Below are positions 46,280 to 53,919 of a stretch of 64,000 nucleotides of DNA, piece after piece. The notes under the pieces were generated by a model. That model saw only the letters and a list, made by a program, of their open reading frames with translations, was not told the origin of the DNA and did not search any database. Numbering within the stretch: the stretch's first letter is position 1; every line of letters begins with the position of its first letter. The stretch comes from a bacterium (GTDB lineage: Bacteria > Campylobacterota > Campylobacteria > Campylobacterales > Sulfurovaceae). Location: NCBI GenBank assembly GCA_018822805.1, contig JAHJJU010000051.1, positions 1 through 64,000 on the forward strand, given 5' to 3'. Made by a program: the position numbers and the translations under genes.

Positions 46280-46285
46280 ATTATA
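46280..46285 (-). promoter_or_regulatory. -10 box of the symporter promoter
   Basis: Minus-strand TATAAT about 26 bp before the ATG; AAAGGTAGC is the ribosome-binding site. The rest of the 262-bp divergent region is AT-rich with no clear operator. Confidence 0.5.
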
Positions 46286-46516
46286 ACAAAAGTAGAAAGA
46301 ATAACAAAAAGAAAAAGATCAAAATATAAGTTAAACACGCCAAATTATTATATTTTCAACAATACTAAATATTGTTATTTCGGTATTTCTAGGCTGTTAC
46401 AAGAGTCAACAAACACTTATAGTTTAATAACTTTTCCTAATAAATTATAAGAACATAATGACTTTATAGCTAAGATACTATTGAATATTTAGTAATAAAA
46501 TTTTCTAAGGATATAA

Positions 46517-47974
46517 ATGAGGTTTCTGCTCATTACATTTTTTTTCTCTTTTTCTTTTTTACAAGCTCAAACAGATGAACCCGTTATCAAACACAAACTC
46601 AATTGTAATATGACCATACAATATATAAAAAAACCTAAAAAAGTACAAAGTATTAAAGATCTTCTTTCAGAAGGAATATTCTATGGAAGAATTCGATTCA
46701 ACAACTTTCTATTTGACAAAGGCGTTGTAGGTGAGAATTACTATATCGCCGGACTCGGTGGTAGTTTAATCTATAAAAGTGCTTATTTAAATGGGTTTTC
46801 TGCAACAACAGGAGCCTATACTTCTCAAAATATCGGTCATATGGACAGCAGTTTGGTTGATGATTATCGTGCAGGAAAAGATGTACTCAATCGTTATAAC
46901 GTTGCTACTTCCAATGAGTATGGCTTAAACTCACTGGCACTGGCGTATGGAGAATATAAAACACGTAAAGAGCAAATTAAAATAGGTCGTTTTCCTTTAG
47001 AAACCCTTCTTCTAAAAACAAATGATACTAAAATGATTCCCAATACCTTTGAAGGGATCTATTTTAGAACACGCTCCTTTCCAAAAACAACCATTCAATC
47101 TGCCTACATCACCAAACAGAAACTTAGAGATCATAATCAATTTCATCATGTTCTAGCCTACGGTGATGATAGCAGTGACCCCTATAGCAAGTGGACACAA
47201 AATGATGATGCAGGAATGCATCGAGGTTTAACCATTAGTAAACTTGCCGATAGAAACATTAAAGACAGACTTTTTGTACTCGACGCAATAAACAGCAGTA
47301 TGGATGACATTACATTCAAAGCAAGCTATATAATGGCTCCTGATTTACTCTCTTCTCTTATACTTGAAAGTCGCTATATGGTTGAATTTGATGAGCTAAG
47401 AGTCATGCCTTCAATCCGTTATATGCAACAATTTGACAATGGTGCCGGTTCTATTGGAGGAGCCAATTTAAAAAACAACACCATTGCCTATAAAGATCCG
47501 GAAAGTTTAAATGCAGCACTCATAGCCGGTCGTATCGACTTTCTTAAAGGAGCTTCTACCCTACGTTTAGGGTATTCAAAAGTAGAGAACCAAGGGGATA
47601 TTGTTGCTCCTTGGCGTGGTTTTCCCACAGCCGGATACAGCAGAGCTATTGGACAAACCAACTGGTATGCCAATACTCAAACGTATATGCTTCGTGCCGA
47701 TTATGATTTTTCTAAAGCTGAAATACTTAAGGGATTAAGAGGCGTGGTACGTTATGCTGTTAACGACTTTGATGACAACAAACCGGGAGTACAAGCTGAT
47801 TCAAATGTCTTAAGTTTTGACATTGTAAAACGTTATGAATCCATGCCAACACTGCATACAAAAATTCGTACAGCCTTTATTAACGGCGATAATCAGACTA
47901 TTGCAGAAGACAATTCAAAAAAAACAGACCCTTCCTATAATGAGATACGATTAGAGATAAACTACCTCTTTTAA
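46517..47974 (+). CDS. Opr-family outer-membrane porin
   Basis: A 485-residue protein with a signal peptide (cleavage near LQAQ), alternating amphipathic beta strands and a C-terminal YNEIRLEINYLF ending in Phe, as needed for Bam insertion. An N-terminal segment of the OprD/Opr type (LSEGIFYGRIRFNNFLFDKG) and the motif KIGRFPLETLLLKTNDTKMIPNTFEGIYF support an Opr-family substrate-selective porin of about 18 strands. TAAGGATAT precedes the ATG. Divergent from the symporter, with which it could form an outer/inner uptake pair. The substrate is unknown. Confidence 0.87.
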   Translation: MRFLLITFFFSFSFLQAQTDEPVIKHKLNCNMTIQYIKKPKKVQSIKDLLSEGIFYGRIRFNNFLFDKGVVGENYYIAGLGGSLIYKSAYLNGFSATTGAYTSQNIGHMDSSLVDDYRAGKDVLNRYNVATSNEYGLNSLALAYGEYKTRKEQIKIGRFPLETLLLKTNDTKMIPNTFEGIYFRTRSFPKTTIQSAYITKQKLRDHNQFHHVLAYGDDSSDPYSKWTQNDDAGMHRGLTISKLADRNIKDRLFVLDAINSSMDDITFKASYIMAPDLLSSLILESRYMVEFDELRVMPSIRYMQQFDNGAGSIGGANLKNNTIAYKDPESLNAALIAGRIDFLKGASTLRLGYSKVENQGDIVAPWRGFPTAGYSRAIGQTNWYANTQTYMLRADYDFSKAEILKGLRGVVRYAVNDFDDNKPGVQADSNVLSFDIVKRYESMPTLHTKIRTAFINGDNQTIAEDNSKKTDPSYNEIRLEINYLF

Positions 47975-47989
47975 AAATGTTTTTTATGC

Positions 47990-47995
47990 TATAAT
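47990..47995 (+). promoter_or_regulatory. -10 box of rnpB promoter
   Basis: Perfect TATAAT ending 6 bp before the first base of the RNase P RNA helix P1, which fixes the transcription start near 48002. Confidence 0.7.
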
Positions 47996-48001
47996 ACCGG
48001 C

Positions 48002-48395
48002 AGGTGTGGCAGGTAGTTGCTGGTGACTTAGGTCACGAGAGGAAAGTCCGGGCTACAGGTGAGATAGAACTCCATCTAACGGATGGCCAGAGTAATCTGA
48101 GGGCAAGTGCAACAGAGAGTAGACGGCCATCTGCCTATTTGAAGAGAACGCTTCTCTTCTTTCCCCCCCCTATTTCTAAATAGGCAGATGGTCACGGTGA
48201 AAGGGTGAGGTAAGAGCTCACCAGTGCTTATGGTAACATAGGTAGCTAGGTAAACCCTGTTCGTAGCAAGAAGTACATGGTAAAAATCTCACAAAGTCAT
48301 TAAATTGACAATGGTGCTTCGCTTGAGCGTATTGGCAACACTACGCCTAGATAAATAACTACCCACGACAAAACCCGGCTTATCGTCACACCTCA
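48002..48395 (+). ncRNA. rnpB: RNase P RNA (M1 RNA), bacterial type A
   Basis: The catalytic RNA that removes 5' leaders from pre-tRNAs. Conserved region GAGGAAAGTCCGGGC lies at 48039-48053, and the 3' universal segment ACAAAACCCGGCTTA at 48368-48382. The ends pair as helix P1 (AGGTGTG with CACACCT). A long internal hairpin in the P12 position (CTGCCTATTT pairing with AAATAGGCAG, about 48130-48189) encloses a smaller GAAGAG hairpin and a run of eight C. Length is about 394 nt, usual for bacteria. The exact 3' end is approximate. Confidence 0.95.
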
Positions 48396-48482
48396 TTCAT
48401 TAATTTTGAATTTTTAATCATGAATATTGAATTATCATAATCAATTAATGCTATCTTGTTATAATCGGAAAAAAGATTATAC

Positions 48483-49274
48483 ATGAAAATTTTATTTTTA
48501 CTTCTAACGCCCTTGTTTCTCTTTTCTAAAGTTCACTATGCAAAAGTAGAACCTTTTGAAAACATCATGCTTAAAGCTGCTGTCTCAGCACAAGTTACAA
48601 AAACCCAATTAGCCTTAGAAGGTACCAAGGTACAATCGGCAACCATTATTCAACTCGATAACAGACTCGATAAAATAAAATTGGACTCTAGTCAAGCTTC
48701 ACTAAAACTGGTAGACAGTATGTTGAAAACCAATCAAAACATTCTTTTAGCCCTAGGTTCATCGTTAAAGCGACAAAAAGAGTACTACAATCGTATTTCA
48801 AATATTTCATCAGCTTCTAAAACACAAAAAGACAATGCGTTTTATGGCTTTACCAATGCGAAAACACAATACTTCTCAACCAAAGAAAAAATAGACTCGC
48901 TCAAAAAGCAACGTCTTGATTTAAACTATGAGATTGCACGACTTGAAGACTCTATTACAAAAAAAAGTATTAAAGTGAAGAATAAATTTGTTTATAAACT
49001 GTTGGTCAATGAAGGTGACTTTGTCAATATGGGAACTCCTTTGGCAGAGGTAAAAGATTTGTCTTCTGCCAAATTGGTGCTCTTTTTAGAAATAACTGAA
49101 CTTCAAAACATTAAAAACAAAACCATTTATATCAATGATAAAGCAAGTGATTATAAAATTTCTAAAATATGGGAAGTAGCTGATGAGAAGTTCATCTCCT
49201 CTTACCGAACTGAAATTGTCATTAAAAATCCAAAAGAAAGTTTCTCCGAACTGCTAAAGGTTGAATTTAAATGA
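48483..49274 (+). CDS. HlyD-like periplasmic adaptor protein
   Basis: A 263-residue secreted protein with a signal peptide (about 1-16), a short N-terminal beta part, a long coiled-coil hairpin (about 55-155, Lys/Gln/Ser-rich with LKKQRLDLNYEIARLEDSI) and a lipoyl/barrel-sandwich half (NKFVYKLLVNEGDFVNMGTPLAEVKDLS). This matches membrane-fusion proteins of efflux systems (HlyD/RND adaptor), though it is short and lacks the usual membrane-proximal domain. No inner-membrane pump or TolC-like gene is adjacent. It overlaps the molybdoprotein gene by 4 bp, an unusual partner. Confidence 0.75.
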   Translation: MKILFLLLTPLFLFSKVHYAKVEPFENIMLKAAVSAQVTKTQLALEGTKVQSATIIQLDNRLDKIKLDSSQASLKLVDSMLKTNQNILLALGSSLKRQKEYYNRISNISSASKTQKDNAFYGFTNAKTQYFSTKEKIDSLKKQRLDLNYEIARLEDSITKKSIKVKNKFVYKLLVNEGDFVNMGTPLAEVKDLSSAKLVLFLEITELQNIKNKTIYINDKASDYKISKIWEVADEKFISSYRTEIVIKNPKESFSELLKVEFK

Positions 49275-51058
49275 GTGAAATAAAAACAACTTGTGGACTT
49301 GACTGTCCTGATGCCTGTGGAATTGTAAGCAGCAATGGAAATATAAAAGCCGATACAAACCACCCCACTTCAAACGGTGCCTTATGTGCCTTGCTGAACA
49401 AATATCTGCCAAAAGAGCCACGTATTACCTCTGCAAGAGTGGCTGGAAAAGAGGTAAGTTTAGAAGAAGCAATGAACGCTACAAAAGAAGCACTAGATAC
49501 CTATGCCAAACTGCTTTGGAGAGGTTCCGGAAACTTTGGAGTGATGCAAGAAATCACCAACCTACTTTTTGAAAAAATAGAAGGAACCACCACCAAAGGA
49601 ACCCTTTGTGATGGTGCAGGTGATGCAGGAATTCTCGAGGGAAGAGAAGTAAACCGAGTTTTACCACCGGAGCAGATAGCTAAAGCAGAAGTTGTCGTTG
49701 TTTGGGGTAAAAACATTACGGTAACGGCATCTCATCTTATGCCTTATCTGGAAGGAAAAGAGATTATTGTTATTGATCCTATTAAAACAGCCATGGCTAA
49801 AAAAGCCGATATTTTTTGTCAAATTGCTCCACGTTCGGACTTTTTTATGGCGATTATGTTGGCACGTTTTGCACACATGGGTGACTTTGAAGATCAAGAG
49901 TATTTAGAAGAACATGCACCCGACCATGAAGACTTCTATGCATTTACACAGGAATTTAGAGTTCGTCCTATCTTAGACTACATCGGTACCGACCTCAATG
50001 AAATGGGTCAAATTCTTGAGATGATTCATGGGAAAAAAACAGTATTTTTAGTTGGAAACGGGGTACAAAAGTACTCCACAGGTCACCATGTTCTACAAGC
50101 CATCGATGCCTTAGCCGTTACACTTGGTAAATTTGGTAAAGAGGGTTGTGGTGTCGGTTTTTTAGCCAATTCTAAACTCAATTTTAAAAACCCTTTTACT
50201 GTAAAAACAACAAAAGTACAAAAAGTAGACACTCCTTTTGGTGACTTTGGAACGGTGCTCATTCAAGGAGGTAACCCTGTAGCTTCCATGCCAAATTCAA
50301 ACCGTGTTATTGAAGAGCTTAAAAAAACAAACACCATTATCTATTATGGTCTCTATGAAAATGAAACCTCTGCCATGGCAGACATTGTCATTCCTGCTAA
50401 AAACTTTTTTGAAAAAGAGGATGTACGCTTAAGCTATGCCCATCAATACGTAGCACCAATGAGAAAAATAGAAGCGTGCGATTACGGTATTAGCGAATAT
50501 GACTTTACCGATATTCTTCTTCAAAAATTTGGTTTTGAGTCACTTCAAAGTGAAGAATACTACATTAACTTATGGTTAGACCAATGTGAAAAGCATGGCG
50601 ACTACTATCTCTCTCCTGCATTTCAAGCCATTCCTTACAAAGACGGTTTTGGAAACGATGGCGATGAAGAGTTTGTTTTCCCCGATGAGTTTGGCGATGA
50701 CTTTATTAAAACCAAGCAGTTTACACGAGCAAGAAAAAAAAGTAAAAAAGAGATCATTATAGAAGATTATTGGCTCATCTCTCCAAAAGCCAACAAAGCA
50801 CTAAATACACAGTTTCAACGCGACAATAAAATTACGTTGCATCCAAGTTTAGGTTTTGAAAACGGAGAAACCATTAACGTCTACTCCGAATGGGGAGAGC
50901 ATCACTTTGAAATAAAAAATTCTGAAGATATGAGAGCAGACGCTGTACTCATTACAGCCAACACCATCGGCGTAAACTTTTTAACCCCAAGCATTATCAG
51001 TGAAGAAGGTGACTCTGCTTGTTATCAAGAGGTTAAGGTGAAGTTAAAACGTATTTAA
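49271..51058 (+). CDS. Molybdopterin oxidoreductase (DMSO reductase superfamily)
   Basis: A 595-residue cytosolic-looking protein without a Tat signal. The N-terminal 4Fe-4S motif is C8-x3-C12-x3-C16-x22-C39 (CGLDCPDAC), the version found in a BisC-like subgroup. Further motifs: CDGAGDAGILEGRE (cofactor/active-site area), VVWGKNITVTASHLMP, FLVGNGVQKYSTGHH, LIQGGNPVASMPNS and a C-terminal dinucleotide-binding domain (about 480-595). It is shorter than most family members (700 or more). The substrate is not evident: formate, nitrate or polysulfide cannot be chosen from sequence. Its start overlaps the adaptor gene by 4 bp (ATGA), and it converges with the rhodanese gene across a REP-like palindrome. 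Confidence 0.87.
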   Translation: MSEIKTTCGLDCPDACGIVSSNGNIKADTNHPTSNGALCALLNKYLPKEPRITSARVAGKEVSLEEAMNATKEALDTYAKLLWRGSGNFGVMQEITNLLFEKIEGTTTKGTLCDGAGDAGILEGREVNRVLPPEQIAKAEVVVVWGKNITVTASHLMPYLEGKEIIVIDPIKTAMAKKADIFCQIAPRSDFFMAIMLARFAHMGDFEDQEYLEEHAPDHEDFYAFTQEFRVRPILDYIGTDLNEMGQILEMIHGKKTVFLVGNGVQKYSTGHHVLQAIDALAVTLGKFGKEGCGVGFLANSKLNFKNPFTVKTTKVQKVDTPFGDFGTVLIQGGNPVASMPNSNRVIEELKKTNTIIYYGLYENETSAMADIVIPAKNFFEKEDVRLSYAHQYVAPMRKIEACDYGISEYDFTDILLQKFGFESLQSEEYYINLWLDQCEKHGDYYLSPAFQAIPYKDGFGNDGDEEFVFPDEFGDDFIKTKQFTRARKKSKKEIIIEDYWLISPKANKALNTQFQRDNKITLHPSLGFENGETINVYSEWGEHHFEIKNSEDMRADAVLITANTIGVNFLTPSIISEEGDSACYQEVKVKLKRI

Positions 51059-51066
51059 AATTTTTA

Positions 51067-51089
51067 GTGCGTTAGGAAACGCACCCTAC
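51067..51089. repeat. REP-like palindrome between molybdoprotein and rhodanese genes
   Basis: A hairpin with arms GTGCGTT and AACGCAC, extended by CCTAC. On the minus strand its GTAGGG end carries the TAG stop of the rhodanese gene (51088-51086). Position between convergent genes suggests it also terminates transcription. Confidence 0.7.
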
Positions 51090-51484
51090 TCTACAGGAAA
51101 CTTCTCAGCACGCCAATCTAAAATACCACCACTCATATTAATGGCTGTAAATCCATTGCTCTCTAAAATCCTAGAAGCCGAAACCGAACGATTTCCACTA
51201 CGACAATAGACCAATACTTTTTTAGATCTATCCAACATCTCTAAGTTGTGGGACAACTGATCCAGGGGAATGAGTTTCGCTCCTGCAAGTTTGCCATCCT
51301 TTTTAAACTCTTCAATACTTCGTACATCCAACAGCGTTACGTTGTCATCATTTTGAAGCATCTCGAACGCCACTTTAGGAGAAACCGATTCAAAATTAGC
51401 ACCAATCATTCCTTTTTGATAGAGCAAATACACGCCCATCAAAACTAAAACTACCCAAAAAAGTTTATCACTTATATTTTTCAT
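51086..51484 (-). CDS. Membrane-anchored single-domain rhodanese
   Basis: A 132-residue protein with an N-terminal transmembrane anchor (about 8-24) and one rhodanese domain. Active-site loop C94RSGNR matches sulfurtransferases with a six-residue loop; LLDVRSIEEF and AGAKLIP are the other family motifs. It probably faces the periplasm and moves sulfane sulfur, e.g. thiosulfate or polysulfide derived. It starts immediately after the xseA stop (no gap). Its last two codons and stop (GTAGAGTAG) share sequence with the end of kdsA within a REP-like border. Confidence 0.9.
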   Translation of the reverse strand: MKNISDKLFWVVLVLMGVYLLYQKGMIGANFESVSPKVAFEMLQNDDNVTLLDVRSIEEFKKDGKLAGAKLIPLDQLSHNLEMLDRSKKVLVYCRSGNRSVSASRILESNGFTAINMSGGILDWRAEKFPVE

Positions 51485-52741
51485 CTATATTTTTTCCTTA
51501 TTTAAACAAAGCACTTCCAGCTTTGTTTCTGTATCTGTAATCATAAATTTATCATTTTTATTTATACTGCTTAACGCTATCCGTTTTCCATTAAAAACGA
51601 CTTCAGCCCATCCCTCTTTTTGTTTGAGTTTTGGGTCATAAAGTTTCATTTTTTGCTCTATTGCAGCTAGACTTTGTATTTTAATTTGTAATGCATACTC
51701 TAAATTCGCTTTAAGTTGCAGAGGTAAAGGAGAAATTTTTGCTTCGTATTGAGAAAGCTTATAGTTCATCACCCGTTGAAACTCCTCTTCCATATTTTTA
51801 AAATCTTTCTCCACCATCGCTATTTTACGAGAAACGGAATGGCGTTGTAACTCTTGAAAAAGTGCTATTAACGTGGTTTGCTTATTAGCAATAATCTGTT
51901 TCATCGTCCTAACATAACGATCTTGCATCTCAGAAAGTGTATAGAGTACTTCATTTTGGTCAGGCAGTATCATCTCCATGGCTGCACTTGGTGTAGGAGC
52001 TCGTAGATCAGCAATAAAATCACTGATTTGTACATCCACTTCATGCCCAACAGCAGAGACCACAAAGGTCTTAAGATTATAAATTGCATCAGCCACCACC
52101 TCTTCGTTAAACGCCCATAAGTCCTCTTTGCTTCCACCACCACGACCAACAACAATGGCATCCACCCCTAAAGTATCTGCATACGCCAAAGCTTCAGCTA
52201 TTTGTGGGGCTGACTTATCCCCTTGAACTAAGGTATCTATCACCGTTACTTCAAGCAGTCGCCACCGTTTGTCGATGATTTTGAGCATGTCTTGCAAGGC
52301 TGCACTTTTACTTGCTGTCACCAGTGCAATTTTTTTAATGTATTTAGGTTGTGGCTTTTTTCGACTTGGGTCAAAATACCCTTTTTGTTGTAACTTCTCT
52401 TTGAGTTGCTCATACGCCAAAGCCAAAGCACCTTGCCCAAACGGCTCAACAAAAACCGTCATAAGCTGATACTCTCCACGAGGTGTATAGACCGAAATCG
52501 ACCCATTTACTACCACATGTTGCCCACGCTCTAACTGAAACTTTAATCGATTGGCATTAGAGCGAAACATCACACATTTGATACTCGACTCTTTATCTTT
52601 TATCGAAAAATAGACATGACCAGAGTTATGGTAGGTAACCGATGAGATTTCACCCTCTACTAAAATGTGCATGAAAGTAGTTTCTAGTAGGGATTTTATT
52701 TTGGTGTTTAATGAACTAACCGTCATAGCTGTTTGGGACAT
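51485..52741 (-). CDS. xseA: Exodeoxyribonuclease VII large subunit
   Basis: A 418-residue nuclease subunit. An OB-fold DNA-binding domain (about 1-100), the catalytic domain with [33 protein letters not shown] and [28 protein letters not shown]-type motif (here [10 protein letters not shown]), then a long coiled coil. ExoVII with XseB degrades single-stranded DNA in both directions. It overlaps no neighbour; the rhodanese gene starts at its stop. AAGGAAACAG precedes the ATG, and a TATAAT box is nearby. Confidence 0.96.
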   Translation of the reverse strand: [418 protein letters not shown]

Positions 52742-52768
52742 CTGTTTCCTTATGACTTATTTGAAAGT

Positions 52769-52774
52769 ATTATA
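52769..52774 (-). promoter_or_regulatory. -10 box of xseA promoter
   Basis: Minus-strand TATAAT 28 bp before the xseA ATG and just after the small membrane-protein gene. Confidence 0.5.
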
Positions 52775-52796
52775 GCTTTTTTAATTTTATGCCTCT

Positions 52797-53102
52797 TTAT
52801 TTACGAAATAGCCAAACCATAAAAGCTACTCCCAATCCAATATTTATCCAACTGACTTCACCAGTAAAAAGCTTTTGAGTTGACCATTCTAATAAATTTC
52901 CTATATTTTCACTTGATGCTGTTTGAGCCAATTCAACTACCCAATGGTTTATCTCAACACTATAAAAATAACTCATAATCTCAGGTACAAAAAAAACCAA
53001 GATCACACCCAGCACACCCAAAATGCTTCTGCTGGGTTTCATCTGTTGAAGCTTATCTTGGAACTCGGGATTGTTTTTTAGGTTGTTTAATTTTTGTTTC
53101 AT
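52797..53102 (-). CDS. Small membrane protein, unknown function
   Basis: A 101-residue protein with a basic N-terminal helix (about 1-25), one transmembrane helix (about 28-47), an extracytoplasmic stretch (about 50-85) with WVVELAQTASSENIGNLLEW, and a second hydrophobic segment at the C-terminus ending FRK. It lies 10 bp downstream of ubiE, probably in the same transcript. No family recognised. Confidence 0.65.
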   Translation of the reverse strand: MKQKLNNLKNNPEFQDKLQQMKPSRSILGVLGVILVFFVPEIMSYFYSVEINHWVVELAQTASSENIGNLLEWSTQKLFTGEVSWINIGLGVAFMVWLFRK

Positions 53103-53112
53103 CTATTATGAA

Positions 53113-53847
53113 TTATAAAGGCTTCTGAGCAATCAACAACGTCGAAATTCCCATAGAGAAAGACTTCGTATATTTCATCTCAAATCCTACACTCTCCAAC
53201 TCTTTTTCCAACATCTCTGTGGTTAAGAACTCCTCAATCGAATCAGGTAGATATTTGTACGCAGCGTAATTTTTAGAAATCAATCCACCTACAGCAGGTA
53301 GAATCTTTTTCATTCCAAAATCCACTACCTTAGCAATAATCCCACTTTTGTCTTGTTTGGTAAACTCTAAAATTACCACAATTCCACCCGGTTTTAAGGC
53401 ACGGTAAAACTCATGTAGTGCTTCTACTCTATCAACCACATTGCGAATACCATACGAAATAGAGATAATCTCTGTTCCTTCATTACAAACAGGAAGTTCT
53501 TGTGCTTTTCCCTCTAAAAATTCTGCAAAATTAACTTTTTTACGAGCCACTTCAAGCATCCCTACCGATGGGTCAATACCTACATAGTTTTTAACATTCA
53601 CATTATGTTTTTGGGCATACTCTTTCCAAAAAAGTAAAAGGTCACCTGTTCCACACGCCACGTCAGTAATTTGGTCTATCTCTTTTTTCCCAAGTATCTC
53701 ATAGGCTTTATCGCAACCTTTTCTACGCCACTGTTTGTCGATACCCATACTTAGTACTCTGTTTGCCAAATCATAAGTTGATGCTATCTCATCAAACATC
53801 CCTACAATTTTGTCTTGCTTCTCTGTTTTGTTTACTTGATTTTCCAA
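53113..53847 (-). CDS. ubiE: Demethylmenaquinone methyltransferase UbiE/MenG
   Basis: A 244-residue SAM-dependent C-methyltransferase. UbiE signatures VGMFDEIASTYDLANRVLSMGID near the N-terminus, SAM motif I DVACGTGDLL, GIDPSVGMLEVARKK, ISYGIRNVVDRVEALHEFYRALKPGG and VVILEFTK. It methylates demethylmenaquinone to menaquinone, the quinone made through the futalosine route whose gene mqnC is at 17.4 kb. It is preceded by a TATAAT box and followed by a small membrane protein. Confidence 0.95.
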   Translation of the reverse strand: MENQVNKTEKQDKIVGMFDEIASTYDLANRVLSMGIDKQWRRKGCDKAYEILGKKEIDQITDVACGTGDLLLFWKEYAQKHNVNVKNYVGIDPSVGMLEVARKKVNFAEFLEGKAQELPVCNEGTEIISISYGIRNVVDRVEALHEFYRALKPGGIVVILEFTKQDKSGIIAKVVDFGMKKILPAVGGLISKNYAAYKYLPDSIEEFLTTEMLEKELESVGFEMKYTKSFSMGISTLLIAQKPL

Positions 53848-53890
53848 AGGTTTCTGCTCCGTATTTTATCTGTCTTTTTTAATTGCTGTT

Positions 53891-53896
53891 ATTATA
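53891..53896 (-). promoter_or_regulatory. -10 box of ubiE promoter
   Basis: Minus-strand TATAAT 44 bp before the ubiE ATG; the leader includes GGAG a little far upstream of the start. Confidence 0.5.
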
Positions 53897-53919
53897 GCAA
53901 AGATTGTTTAATCACGTTT

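Noticed and set aside
46255-46516. Hidden gene in the symporter-porin gap
   Set aside because: AT-rich with stops in all frames; only promoter-like elements and the two ribosome-binding sites are seen.
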